Source: Govania unica (GTDB taxonomy: Bacteria; Pseudomonadota; Alphaproteobacteria; Sphingomonadales; Govanellaceae). From it: a stretch of DNA of 64,000 nt. Positions 7,423 to 17,417 of this stretch are shown piece by piece. Where the stretch lies: positions 124,001 through 188,000 of the forward strand of contig NZ_JANWOI010000001.1 in the NCBI RefSeq assembly GCF_027920805.1. Reading direction: 5' to 3'. Positions within the stretch are counted from its first letter, which is position 1. The number at the start of each line of letters is the position of its first letter. Below the pieces are notes generated by a model. That model did no database searches and was not told where the DNA came from. It was given only the letters and a program-made list of their open reading frames with translations. The position numbers and the translations under genes are program-made.

Positions 7423-10005
7423 ATGTCTCGCTACAATGCGCGAGCAACCGAGAAGAAATGGCAGAAGACCTGGGAACAGGCCAAAAGCTTCGTCACCGAT
7501 GAAGACCGCAGCCGCCCCAAATATTATGTCCTCGAAATGTTCCCCTACCCGTCGGGCCGCATTCATCTCGGCCATGTGCGCAATTATACCATGGGCGATG
7601 TGGTGGCGCGGTATCGCCGTGCTCAGGGCTTCAATGTGCTGCATCCCATGGGCTGGGACGCTTTCGGCATGCCGGCGGAAAACGCCGCCTTTGAAAACAA
7701 CACCCATCCGGCCACCTGGACCTATCAGAATATCGACCATATGCGGTCGCAGCTGAAAGATCTCGGTTTCGCCTTTGACTGGGAGCGCGAGTTCGCTACC
7801 TGCGACCCGAACTATTACCAGCATGAACAGGCCATGTTCCTGGATTTCCTGGAAACCGGGCTGGTGTACCGCAAGGAATCCTGGGTCAACTGGGATCCGG
7901 TGGACATGACCGTGCTCGCGAACGAGCAAGTGATCGACGGCCGCGGCTGGCGCTCGGGCGCGCTTGTGGAACGGCGCAAGCTGTCGCAATGGTTCCTCAA
8001 GATCACCGATTATGCCGACGAACTTCTGGCGTCGCTGGACGATCTGCCGCGCTGGCCGCAAAAAGTGCGGTTGATGCAGGAAAACTGGATCGGCCGTTCG
8101 GAAGGTCTGCGGCTGTTCTTCGATCTGAAGGATGCGCCGGCGGGGCAGGACCGGCTTGAAGTCTATACTACCCGGCCGGATACCCTTTTCGGCGCGAGCT
8201 TCTGCGCTATCGCTGCTGATCATCCACTGTCGCTGAAGCTCGCTGAAAACGACCCGGCATTGGCTGCGTTCATTGCTGAATGCCGCAAAACCGGAACCAG
8301 CGAAGAAGCGCTCGAACGGGCGGAGAAAAAGGGCTATCGCCTGCCCGTGAAGGCCGTGCATCCGTTTGACGATACATGGGATCTGCCGGTGCTGGTGGCC
8401 AATTTCGTGCTGATGGATTATGGCACCGGGGCGATTTTCGGTTGCCCGGCCCATGACCAGCGCGATCTGGATTTCGCCCGCAAATATGACCTGCCGGTGC
8501 TGCCCGTGGTGGTGCCTGAAGGGATGGACGCCGCAAGCTTCACGGTTGGCACGGAGGCCTTTGTGGACGACGGCCGCATCGCCAATTCGCGCTTTCTTGA
8601 CGGCCTGACGATCGATGCCGCCAAAGCCGAAGTGGCGGCCCGCGCCGAAGCCGGTGACTTTGGTGCCCGCACGGTCAATTTCCGTCTGCGTGACTGGGGC
8701 GTATCGCGTCAGCGCTATTGGGGTTGTCCCATTCCGGTCATTCATTGCCCGAGCTGTGGCATCGTGCCGGTGCCGAAGGATCAACTGCCGGTCAAGCTTC
8801 CGGACGATGTGACCTTCGACAAGCCGGGCAATCCGCTCGATCATCATCCGACCTGGAAGCATGTGGCTTGCCCGACCTGCGGCGAACCGGCGCGGCGGGA
8901 AACCGATACCTTCGATACCTTCATCGATTCGAGCTGGTATTTCGCCCGCTTCTGCTCGCCGAAATCGGCGGCGCCGTTTGATCGTGAGGCGGCCGATTAC
9001 TGGTTGCCGGTGGATCAGTATATCGGCGGTGTCGAACATGCGATTTTGCATCTTCTTTATTCGCGGTTCTTCACCCGGGCCATGAAAGAAGTCGATCTTG
9101 TGGGCTTGTCCGAGCCGTTCGACGGGCTTTTCACCCAGGGCATGGTCTGCCATGAGACCTATCGCGGTCCGGCCGGGGAATATCTGTTCCCCGATCAGGT
9201 GGAGCATGACGACACGGGCGCGGCCCGTCTGAAGGGCACCGACACGCCGGTGACCATCGGCCGGTCCGAGAAAATGTCCAAGTCGAAAAAGAACGTGGTC
9301 GATCCGACCGATATCATTGAAACCTATGGCGCCGACACCGCGCGCTGGTTCGTGTTGTCGGACAGCCCGCCTGAACGCGATCTTGAATGGACGTCTCAGG
9401 GCATCGAAGGCGCCTGGCGCTTCACCCAGCGTCTGTGGCGTCTGGTGACCACGCTCGCCCCGCAGGCGGGCGCGGCCGGGTCCACTATTCCGGCGGAGTT
9501 CGGCACGGAAGCTTTGGCTCTGCGCCGGGCCACTCACAAGACGGTGGCGGCGGTGACCCGGGCGGTTGAGGAGTTCCATTTCAACCGTGCTGTGGCCCTT
9601 GTTCATGAATTCGCCAATACCCTTGGCGGCATCAAGGCCGAAGGCACGGTGGCGGCTGATTTCGCCTTTGCCATTCGCGAAGCGCTCGAAGCCGTGGTGC
9701 TGGTGATCAACCCGATGATGCCGCATCTCGCCGAAGAGCTGTGGTCCGAGTTGGGCCATCAGAAGCTTGTGGCTGAAACCTTATGGCCCAAAGCCGATCC
9801 GTCCCTGCTCAGCGACGATACGGCGACCATCGCCGTGCAGGTGCAGGGCAAGCTTCGCGATACCATCACTGTGCCTAAGGATATGGACAAGGCCGAACTT
9901 GAGGCGTTGGCCCTTGGACTTGAGAAAGTGCAACGGGCGCTCGATGGCAAGCCGGTGAAAAAAGTCATTGTGGTGCCAAATCGCATCGTCAATGTGGTAG
10001 CCTGA
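7423..10005 (+). CDS. leuS: Leucyl-tRNA synthetase
   Basis: 860 aa, the normal length for bacterial LeuRS, the class Ia enzyme that charges tRNA-Leu. The HIGH motif is [15 protein letters not shown] (HLGH at 48-51) and the KMSKS motif is [10 protein letters not shown] (617-621). Between them are the CP1 editing domain with the threonine-rich TTRPDTLFG segment and a zinc-type insertion ([20 protein letters not shown]). The C-terminus ends [14 protein letters not shown], the usual tRNA-binding tail. It follows the DUF3576 gene by 84 nt and is 3 nt from lptE, so the genes form one operon. Confidence 0.98.
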   Translation: MSRYNARATEKKWQKTWEQAKSFVTDEDRSRPKYYVLEMFPYPSGRIHLGHVRNYTMGDVVARYRRAQGFNVLHPMGWDAFGMPAENAAFENNTHPATWTYQNIDHMRSQLKDLGFAFDWEREFATCDPNYYQHEQAMFLDFLETGLVYRKESWVNWDPVDMTVLANEQVIDGRGWRSGALVERRKLSQWFLKITDYADELLASLDDLPRWPQKVRLMQENWIGRSEGLRLFFDLKDAPAGQDRLEVYTTRPDTLFGASFCAIAADHPLSLKLAENDPALAAFIAECRKTGTSEEALERAEKKGYRLPVKAVHPFDDTWDLPVLVANFVLMDYGTGAIFGCPAHDQRDLDFARKYDLPVLPVVVPEGMDAASFTVGTEAFVDDGRIANSRFLDGLTIDAAKAEVAARAEAGDFGARTVNFRLRDWGVSRQRYWGCPIPVIHCPSCGIVPVPKDQLPVKLPDDVTFDKPGNPLDHHPTWKHVACPTCGEPARRETDTFDTFIDSSWYFARFCSPKSAAPFDREAADYWLPVDQYIGGVEHAILHLLYSRFFTRAMKEVDLVGLSEPFDGLFTQGMVCHETYRGPAGEYLFPDQVEHDDTGAARLKGTDTPVTIGRSEKMSKSKKNVVDPTDIIETYGADTARWFVLSDSPPERDLEWTSQGIEGAWRFTQRLWRLVTTLAPQAGAAGSTIPAEFGTEALALRRATHKTVAAVTRAVEEFHFNRAVALVHEFANTLGGIKAEGTVAADFAFAIREALEAVVLVINPMMPHLAEELWSELGHQKLVAETLWPKADPSLLSDDTATIAVQVQGKLRDTITVPKDMDKAELEALALGLEKVQRALDGKPVKKVIVVPNRIVNVVA

Positions 10006-10008
10006 CGC

Positions 10009-10581
10009 ATGACCTGGATGGCGCGTTTGATCGGAGTGTTCAGTCTCGCGGCCGCGCTTGCGGCCTGCGGGTTCGAACCGATGTACGCGCCGGGCGGTCT
10101 GCATGGGGCAAGTGGCGCTGCGGCCGATCTCGCGGCGGTTGAGCTTGCCCCGCTCCGGAATGATGCCGGGCGCAATTTCCGCGTCGGCCAGCAGATGTCG
10201 AACGCGCTCAGCGAGCGGCTTTATGCGAGCGGCGTGGCCCCGGCGCGCTACCGGCTTGAGCTCAAACTGACCGAGCATCGCGAAGGCTTTGGCTTCCGCC
10301 AGGATGAATCGGTGACGCGCTATGGCCTGCGCTTGTCGGCCGAATACCGGTTGATCGACATCGCCAGCAAGAAAACGGTGCTGAGCGAAACCACCCAGAC
10401 CTACAATTCCTATGACGTGTCGCAGTCGGATTTCGCCACGGTCATGGCGCAACGCGACATGGAGCAGCGGCTGACCCGCGATCTGAGCGACCGTATTGTG
10501 AGCCGGCTCGGGCTGTTCTTCCGCGAACCGCGCAAGGATGCTGCCGAGGTCGCGCCGCAACCTTCCCCAAAGTCTGATTAG
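10009..10581 (+). CDS. lptE: LPS assembly lipoprotein LptE
   Basis: 190 aa. The signal sequence MTWMARLIGVFSLAAALAAC ends in a lipobox with Cys20, followed by GFEPMY, the typical start of mature alphaproteobacterial LptE. LptE plugs the LptD barrel and helps insert LPS in the outer leaflet of the outer membrane. The mid-region LSAEYRLIDIASKKTVLSET and the C-terminal LSDRIVSRLGLFF fit the family. It starts 3 nt after leuS and holA follows 15 nt later, an order conserved in many alphaproteobacteria. Confidence 0.9.
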   Translation: MTWMARLIGVFSLAAALAACGFEPMYAPGGLHGASGAAADLAAVELAPLRNDAGRNFRVGQQMSNALSERLYASGVAPARYRLELKLTEHREGFGFRQDESVTRYGLRLSAEYRLIDIASKKTVLSETTQTYNSYDVSQSDFATVMAQRDMEQRLTRDLSDRIVSRLGLFFREPRKDAAEVAPQPSPKSD

Positions 10582-10596
10582 GAGCGCGCGGCAGCC

Positions 10597-11631
10597 ATGA
10601 AGCTCGGCCCGCGTGACGTCGACAGCCAACTCCGCGCCCTCGATCGCCGCTATGCAGCCGTGCTGGTCTATGGCCCGAACGAAGGGCTGGTGCGGGAACG
10701 CGCCGAGACCATCGCCCGTCAGGTGGTGCCGGATCTGAAAGACCCGTTCAATGTCTCGAACCTGACCTCGTCCGAGATTGCCGCCGACCCGGCTCGGCTT
10801 GGGGATGAGGCGGCGGCCATGTCCATGCTGGGCGGCCGCCGGGTGGTGCGCATCGATGCTGCTGGGGAGGCGGTGGCTGGACCGCTCGGCTTTGTGCTCG
10901 GCGACTATAAGGGCGACAGTCTCATTGTGCTCGCGGCCGGCGACCTCACCCCGCGCTCGGCCCTGCGCAAGCTGATTGAGGATGCTCAGAACGCGGTGGC
11001 CATCGCCTGCTATGACGATGATGCGCGCTCGATCGGTGATCTCATTCGCGCGTCGCTTGAGGCCCAGGGGCTCAGGATCGAGCAGGACGCCGGACGCTAT
11101 CTTGTGGATCATCTCGGCAGCGACCGCATGGTGGCGCGCGGCGAACTCGAGAAACTCGGGCTCTATAAAGCGGCGGACAGCGACCGCATGATCCGGCTTG
11201 CCGATGTGGAGGCGATCATCGGCGACAGTTCCTCGACCGCCATCGACGAAGTGGCGTCGGCGACCACGGGGGGTGATCTTCCGGCCCTCGACCGGGCGCT
11301 CGAAAAGGCTTTTATTCAGGGTGAAACGGCGGTCGGTCTGTTGCGGGCGGTGGCGCGCCGCTTGCTTCGGTTATATGAAGCCTCAGGGTATCTCGCCGAA
11401 GGTGCGCGGCCCGATGAGGCGGTCAAACGCCTGCGTCCGCCGCTTTTTTTCAAGGACGTGTCACCCTTCACCACCCAGCTCAACCGCTGGTCGGCCGAGC
11501 GTCTGGTGTCCGCCATCCGCATCGTGCAGGACGCCGAAACCGATGCCAAATCCTCGCTTCTGCCCGCCGAAACCATCTGTGCCCGCGCCTGCCTCAGAAT
11601 AGCCAACGCGGCCCGTGCGGCCCGGGGATAG
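10597..11631 (+). CDS. holA: DNA polymerase III delta subunit
   Basis: 344 aa, normal for HolA, the clamp-loader subunit that opens the beta sliding clamp. Recognisable marks are YAAVLVYGPNEGLVRERA near the N-terminus, MSMLGGRRVVRID, LIVLAAGDLTPRSALRKL, CYDDDARSIGDLI and the C-terminal helical segment with FFKDVSPFTTQLNRWS. Delta carries a AAA+ fold without a working Walker A, consistent with the sequence. It is the last gene of the DUF3576-leuS-lptE-holA group, and a palindromic repeat follows at 11648. Confidence 0.93.
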   Translation: MKLGPRDVDSQLRALDRRYAAVLVYGPNEGLVRERAETIARQVVPDLKDPFNVSNLTSSEIAADPARLGDEAAAMSMLGGRRVVRIDAAGEAVAGPLGFVLGDYKGDSLIVLAAGDLTPRSALRKLIEDAQNAVAIACYDDDARSIGDLIRASLEAQGLRIEQDAGRYLVDHLGSDRMVARGELEKLGLYKAADSDRMIRLADVEAIIGDSSSTAIDEVASATTGGDLPALDRALEKAFIQGETAVGLLRAVARRLLRLYEASGYLAEGARPDEAVKRLRPPLFFKDVSPFTTQLNRWSAERLVSAIRIVQDAETDAKSSLLPAETICARACLRIANAARAARG

Positions 11632-11647
11632 ACCTTGTCCCGCGATC

Positions 11648-11760
11648 CCGTGCTTCGAGACGCTTCGCTCCTCAGCACGATCGGGCTAGAAGCCCAATTT
11701 CCACCATTCTCGCGTACTGCCGTTCGTGCTGAGGAGGGCGCAGCCCGTCTCGAAGCACGG
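11648..11760. repeat. Palindromic intergenic repeat, family C
   Basis: The element is bounded by CCGTGCTTCGAGACG (11648-11662) and its exact inverse CGTCTCGAAGCACGG (11746-11760), with internal CTCAGCAC/GTGCTGAG arms. It lies between the convergent holA and GntR genes, one base from the GntR stop, where it may act as a bidirectional terminator. A relative is at 40018. Confidence 0.8.
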
Positions 11761-11761
11761 A

Positions 11762-12520
11762 TCAGGCGGTTTCGTCGCGGTCGATCCAGCTGCTGTAGGT
11801 GAAGCGGGCGGCGGCGTAGAGATTGCTTGAGACCTCAAGCAAGGCGCCGTCGCTGTCGTAATAGCGACGCACCACCTTGAGCGCCGCCGTGCCCGGTTTG
11901 ACCTCGAGCCGGGCGGCGTCCTCGTCATTGAGGGTGAGGGCCTGAATATCCTGGCCGATGCGTTTGATGCGCACGGGGAACAGCTCTTCCAGAAGAGCGC
12001 AGATGGCGCCGCGATGGCTTTCGATGGTCGGTAGCGCGCTTTCAAATTTGCGGTCGAGATAGATTTCAGTCAGTGAAAACGGCCGGTCGCTCAGGATCGG
12101 ATAGCGGCGGCCGGTGAGCCGCAGCATGGGATTGCCCGGCGGGGTATCGAGAAAGGCGGCAAGGGTCGCGTTCGGTTTCAGGCGCTTGACGTCATCAATG
12201 ACAAAGCGTGTGTCATGGGCATAGCGAAAGAGATCGTCGATGCTTTCAAGCGACTGCACATAGCGGCTGCGCGGCCGCACCGCTTCGACATAGGTGCCGG
12301 CGCCGCGCCGCCGCGACACATAGCCCGCCTGTTCGAGAAGCCGGAGCGCATCGCGCGCCGTATGGCGGCTCACGGCATAGCTTTCGCACAATTGAGCCTC
12401 GGTCGGCAGGCTTGAGCCGAGCGGATAGACCCCGCTTTCAATTTCATGCCGCAAGGTTTCCGCCATCTGTTGATACAGCGGCAGGCTTGGATCAAAGTTG
12501 CGGGTCAAGGGAGTGTTCAT
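11762..12520 (-). CDS. GntR family regulator with UTRA domain
   Basis: 252 aa. Residues about 10-80 form the GntR winged helix-turn-helix (LPLYQQMAETLRHEIESG, LPTEAQLCESYAVSRHTAR, LEQAGYVSRRRGAGTYV). Residues about 95-245 are a UTRA effector-binding domain of the HutC/FarR subgroup (LTGRRYPILSDRPFSLTEIYL, VVRRYYDSDGALLEVSSNLY). UTRA regulators usually sense a small metabolite and repress a nearby operon. No divergent catabolic operon is next to it; the plus-strand MAPEG gene starts 107 bp upstream, so that or a distant target may be controlled. The ligand cannot be read from the sequence. Confidence 0.93.
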   Translation of the reverse strand: MNTPLTRNFDPSLPLYQQMAETLRHEIESGVYPLGSSLPTEAQLCESYAVSRHTARDALRLLEQAGYVSRRRGAGTYVEAVRPRSRYVQSLESIDDLFRYAHDTRFVIDDVKRLKPNATLAAFLDTPPGNPMLRLTGRRYPILSDRPFSLTEIYLDRKFESALPTIESHRGAICALLEELFPVRIKRIGQDIQALTLNDEDAARLEVKPGTAALKVVRRYYDSDGALLEVSSNLYAAARFTYSSWIDRDETA

Positions 12521-12627
12521 GTTGTTTGGTATGTAAGGCTGCTTGATATATCACTGCGGGCGGGGCATCGTCTGATGCCGCCATCCTATAGGGCATTCCT
12601 TGGCTGGGCGAGGAAAAAGGGAAACGC

Positions 12628-13023
12628 ATGACGGTTGCATTTGATCTTACTGTGCTGGTAAGCGGGTTGGCGCTTCTGGTCTATATCTGGACCATGGTTC
12701 TCGTGGGGCGGGCGCGTGGACGTCATGGCGTCAAGGCTCCCGCGACTGAGGGGCCGGAGGACTTCCAGCGCGTGTTCCGTGTGCAGCAGAATACGCTTGA
12801 ACAGATTGTCCTGTTTCTGCCGGTGCTGTGGCTCGCCTATCTGTCCTATATGACGATCTGGCCGGCGGTTATTGGACTGCTGTGGCCACTTGGGCGGGTG
12901 CTTTATGCCCTGTCCTATAAGGCTGATCCGACGAAACGCGGGCTCGGTTTCATGCTGACCTTTCTGCCGAGCGTGGCGCTTTTGATCCTGGCGTTGGTGA
13001 AATCAGTGCTCGGGCTTATCTGA
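12628..13023 (+). CDS. MAPEG family membrane protein
   Basis: 131 aa with four predicted membrane helices and the MAPEG pattern: GVKAPATEGPEDFQRVFRVQ followed by QNTLEQIVLFLPVLWLA. The RVFRVQQNTLEQ stretch resembles the glutathione-binding Arg/Asn/Glu positions of microsomal glutathione transferase and eicosanoid enzymes. The bacterial members' substrates are mostly unknown. The last 8 nt overlap the end of the convergent enoyl-CoA hydratase gene. A start at 12628 is supported by AAAGGGAAA just upstream. Confidence 0.88.
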   Translation: MTVAFDLTVLVSGLALLVYIWTMVLVGRARGRHGVKAPATEGPEDFQRVFRVQQNTLEQIVLFLPVLWLAYLSYMTIWPAVIGLLWPLGRVLYALSYKADPTKRGLGFMLTFLPSVALLILALVKSVLGLI

Positions 13024-13801
13024 ACGGAAAGTCCGGTTTGCGGCGGGCGAGGAAGGCGGCGACGCCTTCGGCATGGTCGATGCCGTCGAAGCTCTGGCGG
13101 AACAGATCCTGGGTTTCCGCCGTGTCGTCGGTGGCGCCTTCGAGAATGGCACGGATCACCTGTTTGATGCCGCGCACGCTCCATTGCGAATTGTCGGCGA
13201 TGGACTGGGCGAAACGGCGGACATCGTTGGTGAGATCCTCAGCCGCATGGACGCTGTTGATGAGGCCGATGCGCAGGGCTTCGTCGCTGTCGACAAGGCG
13301 ACCGCTATAGAGGATCGATTTGGCGTGGCTCGCGCCGACCACCTCCAGCAGATGCTTTGCGTCCTGCAGGCTGTAGACCAGTCCGAGCTTGGCCGGAGTG
13401 ATGCCGAGACGTGCTCCGGTTGCCGCCATGCGGATATCGCAGGCGAGCGCAAGTCCGCAGCCGCCACCGACGCAAGCGCCGCCGATTTCCGCGACGGTGG
13501 GTTTGCTCATGCGGGCGAGGGCGCGTTGGCCTTCGCGAATGGCGATGCGGTTGCTTTCGCGCCGCGCCGGGTCCTTGGCGATTTCCTGAAATTCGGCGAT
13601 GTCGGCTCCGGCTGAAAACACGCTCGGGTCGGCGGATTTGAGGATCAGGATCTTAACGGTCGGGTCGTTTTCGACTGTGGCCACAAGGCGCGGCAGGGTT
13701 TCCCACATGGCTTGGGTGAGGGCATTTTTCTTGTCGGCCCGGTTGAGCACGATGGTGGCGATATCGCCGTCCTGGGCGAGATAGATCAGGTCGGTGGTCA
13801 T
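13016..13801 (-). CDS. Enoyl-CoA hydratase/isomerase family protein
   Basis: 261 aa, crotonase fold. The oxyanion-hole segments are SAGADIAEF (first) and GGACVGGGCGLALACDIRMA (second). In classical hydratases the second catalytic Glu follows in the next loop; here the region reads RLGITPAKLGLVYSL, without the Glu pair of mitochondrial-type hydratases, so the exact reaction (hydratase, isomerase or hydrolase) is open. It is the last gene of a six-gene overlapping minus-strand operon headed by MarR (17911), and its start overlaps the TRIC-type channel gene by 4 nt. Confidence 0.88.
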   Translation of the reverse strand: MTTDLIYLAQDGDIATIVLNRADKKNALTQAMWETLPRLVATVENDPTVKILILKSADPSVFSAGADIAEFQEIAKDPARRESNRIAIREGQRALARMSKPTVAEIGGACVGGGCGLALACDIRMAATGARLGITPAKLGLVYSLQDAKHLLEVVGASHAKSILYSGRLVDSDEALRIGLINSVHAAEDLTNDVRRFAQSIADNSQWSVRGIKQVIRAILEGATDDTAETQDLFRQSFDGIDHAEGVAAFLARRKPDFPFR

Positions 13802-14448
13802 TTACGCATGTCTTTCGTCTGATAGACCGGCAGGGACAGGTCGAAATGGATGGCGAGCCCACGGATGATGAAGGCGACAGCACCGCCCGCCGTCATGGCC
13901 CAGGCGCCAAAGTTTGTATAAAATACCAACAGCCCATAGGTGGCGGCACCAGCGAGCGCGGCGATGGCATATATCTCGCGCTGAAACACCAACGGCACTT
14001 CGCGGGCCAGAACATCGCGGATCATGCCGCCGCCGCAGGCGGTGACCACGCCCATGAACAGGACGATGGACAAGGGCGCGTCCTTGGCGATGGCCCAACC
14101 GGCCCCGGCCACCGCAAACAGCGCCATTCCGGCAGCATCGAGCCACAACAGCGTGCGGGTGAGCGACGAAAACACATGGCCAAGGAAAAACATGGCACCG
14201 CCCGCGATGGTCGCCACAAGCAGATAATTCGGGTCCTCGATCCAGAACACCGGCAGGCCGAGAATGAGATCGCGGGTGGTTCCGCCGCCAATGGCGGTGA
14301 CGATGCCAAGCACCATGAAGCCGAAAATATCCATGCCCTTCCGCGCCGCCATCAGGCCGCCGGTGATGGCGAACACCCCGACCCCGATCATGTCGCAGAT
14401 ATAGAGCAGATATTTCAGATCAATGGCGGCGGTGAGATTGAGTGTCAT
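13798..14448 (-). CDS. Trimeric intracellular cation channel-type membrane protein (YicG/UPF0126 family)
   Basis: 216 aa with seven predicted membrane helices in two repeated units, each with a glycine-rich signature: FAITGGLMAARKGMDIFGF plus AIGGGTTRDLILG in the first, LFAVAGAGWAIA plus ACGGGMIRDVLA in the second. This is the bacterial TRIC/UPF0126 family, structurally related to eukaryotic TRIC channels; bacterial members conduct K+/Na+ or small solutes in the inner membrane. It overlaps MFS and enoyl-CoA hydratase genes by 4 nt on either side, so it is translationally coupled within the MarR operon. Its contribution there is unclear. Confidence 0.9.
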   Translation of the reverse strand: MTLNLTAAIDLKYLLYICDMIGVGVFAITGGLMAARKGMDIFGFMVLGIVTAIGGGTTRDLILGLPVFWIEDPNYLLVATIAGGAMFFLGHVFSSLTRTLLWLDAAGMALFAVAGAGWAIAKDAPLSIVLFMGVVTACGGGMIRDVLAREVPLVFQREIYAIAALAGAATYGLLVFYTNFGAWAMTAGGAVAFIIRGLAIHFDLSLPVYQTKDMRK

Positions 14449-15650
14449 GCCTCATGCGGGTCCCGGTTTGCGCGCGCTTCAAGGCGGGCGAGCTGCATGC
14501 CCGCCACCATAATGGCGGCGCTGGCCACAAGAAAGAGAAGAAGCAGATTGTTCCATGTTCCGGTCAGGGCCACGATCGCCCCGGCGATGGGCGGCCCAAG
14601 CAGCAGCCCGATGTTGGAGCCCTGAACGGCAAAGCCATTGACGGCGCCGATCTGCGACGGGCTCGGGGCCAGTACGGGGACCGAGGCAAGGACCGAACCC
14701 GGCAGCATGCCGCCCCAAAGCGACAAGGATATGCAGCCGAGATAGCGCCAAAGATCCGGAAGGTCGGAGAAAATCACTGCGGCCGAGGCCGCCATCAAGG
14801 CCCCCGTCGCGCCGATCAACACGCCATGGCGGATGTTTTGTTTAAGCCCCCAACCGGCAATCAGATTACCGATGATATTGACACCGACGGCAAGGGCCGT
14901 CAGCAAGCCGGCTGTGCCAAGGGGCATATGGCGGGTTTCGACCATGACGCTCGGCAGCCAGCTCATGACCACGATATATTGGAGGGTATAAAGCCCGAAG
15001 CTCGCGCCGATGAGCCAGGAGCCGGGGACCGCCGCAGCGAGCCGCAGATTGGCGGAAATCGCCACCGGCATCAACCCAGACGGCCGCGCGCGGGGGCGGG
15101 CCAGGAGCACAAGCAGCAAGGTCACCAAGGTCAGAACGGACAGCGCCAGCCAAAGTCCACGCCAGCCGACGGCCTGCATGACAAAGGGCGCGGCGACCAG
15201 CAGCAGAGTGCCGCCGATCGGGTTGTAACAGCCCCAGATGGTGAGGGCGAGTGAGCGGTCCTGTGGCTGACATTCGCGGGCGATCAGCGACGCGGCCGAA
15301 ATCACGATGCAGAGAAATCCGCAGCCTTCGAAAAAGCGGCTGACAAACAGCAGCGGAACCGAGGCGGCGAAAGCGCCAAGGCCGGTGCTGAGAGCAAAGA
15401 TCAGAAGTCCGCTCAGCAGCATGCGGCGCTGGCCGAAGCGGTCGGCCATGAGACCGGCGGCGACGCCGACCGTGGCCCCAAGCATATTGGCGAGAGAGAT
15501 CAGCCAGCCCCCGGCCACAAGCCCGATCCCAAGCTCGGCCCGGATGAGGGGCAGGGCCGGGGCATATTTGAACATCTGGGCCGCGCTGACCACGCCGGTG
15601 AGGACGAGCGCGGCCACCGTCAGCCACCGGGTGTGGCGGGCGTCAGTCAT
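14445..15650 (-). CDS. Major facilitator superfamily transporter
   Basis: About 401 aa with 12 predicted membrane helices. The MFS motif A appears after helix 2 as GLMADRFGQRRML, and SRFFEGCGF is in helix 4. The ATG at 15650 (MTDARHTRW) overlaps the stop of the DUF2783 gene by 8 nt and is preferred to the longer frame beginning at 15701, which would lie inside that gene. Context with an FAD aromatic hydroxylase suggests uptake or efflux of the aromatic substrate or product, but substrate cannot be inferred from sequence. Confidence 0.88.
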   Translation of the reverse strand: MTDARHTRWLTVAALVLTGVVSAAQMFKYAPALPLIRAELGIGLVAGGWLISLANMLGATVGVAAGLMADRFGQRRMLLSGLLIFALSTGLGAFAASVPLLFVSRFFEGCGFLCIVISAASLIARECQPQDRSLALTIWGCYNPIGGTLLLVAAPFVMQAVGWRGLWLALSVLTLVTLLLVLLARPRARPSGLMPVAISANLRLAAAVPGSWLIGASFGLYTLQYIVVMSWLPSVMVETRHMPLGTAGLLTALAVGVNIIGNLIAGWGLKQNIRHGVLIGATGALMAASAAVIFSDLPDLWRYLGCISLSLWGGMLPGSVLASVPVLAPSPSQIGAVNGFAVQGSNIGLLLGPPIAGAIVALTGTWNNLLLLFLVASAAIMVAGMQLARLEARANRDPHEA

Positions 15651-15846
15651 CAATGCGGGCCTCGGCGGCGGCAATGAGGGCGCTGACACGCACGGGGTCA
15701 CCGATCTGTTCGGCCATCAACAGGGCGAGCCGGGCGAGAAACAGAGTTTCCCCTTCGGGTCCGGCCCGGTCCACCGCTTGCGACAAGTGATCGAACAGGG
15801 TCTCGATGACACCGTCTTCGAGCTCGGATGGACGGGATGCGGTCAT
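15643..15846 (-). CDS. DUF2783 family small protein
   Basis: 67 aa: MTASRPSELEDGVIETL opening, then FLARLALLMAEQIGDPVRVSALI. It resembles the short DUF2783 family, which sits next to FAD-dependent hydroxylases of the MhpA/PheA type in many proteobacteria. It overlaps the upstream FAD monooxygenase by 4 nt and the downstream MFS gene by 8 nt. The function is unknown; tight coupling suggests an accessory to the hydroxylase. Confidence 0.75.
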   Translation of the reverse strand: MTASRPSELEDGVIETLFDHLSQAVDRAGPEGETLFLARLALLMAEQIGDPVRVSALIAAAEARIDD

Positions 15847-17417
15847 GACTTGTCTCCCTGGCCGAGGGCATGGGCGATGGCGGTCAGAAGGACGGCGGGG
15901 TCCCCGAGATGCTTGAAGCGGGCGGCCACGTGATTGTCCGGCCGCAACAGATAGGCGCTGTCGGCGGCAGCGTCATACAGCGCCCGGCTTGTAGCGTCGG
16001 TGAGCCGGATCACGGTGAGATCGGGGCGCGCGGGGGCCGGGCCGTCGCCGAACAGCAACAGGGTGAAATCGCGGCCGAGTTTATCCGAGAGAAAGCCGCC
16101 GTCCGGCAGGTGACGGTTTTCATAAAGCGCGCCGGGACGCGGACCAGCCTCAAAAGCCGGGTCGTCAGTGGCAGCATCATAGCGGAACGGAGTCGATTGC
16201 CGTGGATTGATCAGCGGGCGGGTGAAGTCATGATGGACCGCGAGCTGAAGGGCGGCCTCGCGCATGAGGCTGTAGCCTCGGCTCGGCGGGGTCATGAAGA
16301 CGGTGCTTTTGCCCGCCATTTCGAACACTTCAAAGGTGGCGGCGCGGCGTTCGCTGTTGTAGCTCGCGAGCAAGGCGGCGGGGGCCTGGCCGTCAATCAC
16401 GGCGCTCAGTTTCCAGCCGAGATTATTGGCGTCGGCGATGCCGGAATTGAGCCCGCGCACGCCGAAGATCGGCACCAGATGGGCGGCATCTCCGGCAAAA
16501 ATCACGCGGTTCTGCACGTAATTATCAAGGCACAGGCAATGCGCCTTGTAGACGCTGGCCCAGACGAGGGTCCAGGGCGCGGTTTCCTTGATGAAGGCGA
16601 GATGCTCGGCGACGCGGGCATGGATGCGCGCGGGGGCGAGTTCGGCGGCTTCATCCTCGTCGTCGTTCAACTGGTAATCGATGCGCCAGATGTCGCCCGG
16701 TTGTTTGTGCATGAGAATGGTGGCGCCGGGATTCGACGGCGGATCGAACCAGGCCCGGCGCTCGGTAGGGGAGCTGGACGGCATGTGAATATCGGCAATC
16801 AGATAGCGGCCTTCATAGGATTGGCCCTGAAGCGGCAGATTGAGCTGGCGGCGCACCGTGCTCCGAGCACCGTCGGCGGCGACGAGCCAGTCGGCCTCAA
16901 GGCGGTAGGAGCCGGCCGGGGTCTCCACCTCAAGCGTCACATGATCGTCCTGCTGGGTGACGGCGGTGACGCGGTTTTGCCAGCGCAGATCAATCAGCGG
17001 TTCGGCCAGCACGCGGTCAATGAGCGCGAGTTCGAGGCTGTATTGTTGCAGATTGACCATGGGGAAGAATTTGTCATTCTCCCCATGGGGCATGGTCAGC
17101 TTGTAGACTTCATGGTTGCGATAATAGGACCGGCCATGGAGCCAGGGCAGGGCCATTGCCATGACGCCGTCCGCCGCACCCAGGGCATCAAGAATTTCAA
17201 CGGTACGCCGGGAAAAACAGATGGCGCGGCTGCCTTCGGCCACGGTCTTGTCGGCTTCAAGCACCAGCGACGGGACCTTGCGGCGGGCGAGTTCGAGGGC
17301 GAGCGTGAGCCCGACCGGGCCGCCGCCCGCAATGACCACCGGCTGGCGCGTGACCGGCCCGTCGAGTTCCGGTGGCCGGCGAAAGGGAAAATCGGGCCTG
17401 GTCGAGCTGTCTGTCAT
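15843..17417 (-). CDS. FAD-dependent aromatic monooxygenase (PheA/MhpA-like)
   Basis: 524 aa, group A flavoprotein monooxygenase. The dinucleotide-binding GGGPVG (31-36), the family's RAICFSRRTVEIL segment, and VIFAGDAAHLVPIFGVRGLN around 305-325 (FAD ribityl contact) are all present. The C-terminus is a thioredoxin-like region. Close relatives hydroxylate phenolic acids such as 3-(3-hydroxyphenyl)propionate using NAD(P)H and O2. It is second in a MarR-headed operon; the ring-cleavage enzymes expected for a complete pathway are not in this window, so the substrate is inferred only broadly as an aromatic or polyketide-like compound. Confidence 0.88.
   Translation of the reverse strand: MTDSSTRPDFPFRRPPELDGPVTRQPVVIAGGGPVGLTLALELARRKVPSLVLEADKTVAEGSRAICFSRRTVEILDALGAADGVMAMALPWLHGRSYYRNHEVYKLTMPHGENDKFFPMVNLQQYSLELALIDRVLAEPLIDLRWQNRVTAVTQQDDHVTLEVETPAGSYRLEADWLVAADGARSTVRRQLNLPLQGQSYEGRYLIADIHMPSSSPTERRAWFDPPSNPGATILMHKQPGDIWRIDYQLNDDEDEAAELAPARIHARVAEHLAFIKETAPWTLVWASVYKAHCLCLDNYVQNRVIFAGDAAHLVPIFGVRGLNSGIADANNLGWKLSAVIDGQAPAALLASYNSERRAATFEVFEMAGKSTVFMTPPSRGYSLMREAALQLAVHHDFTRPLINPRQSTPFRYDAATDDPAFEAGPRPGALYENRHLPDGGFLSDKLGRDFTLLLFGDGPAPARPDLTVIRLTDATSRALYDAAADSAYLLRPDNHVAARFKHLGDPAVLLTAIAHALGQGDKS

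Noticed and set aside
7408-9759. 783-codon open frame on the minus strand opposite leuS
   Set aside because: It is a GC-rich antisense shadow of leuS with no ribosome binding site and arginine/histidine-rich composition.
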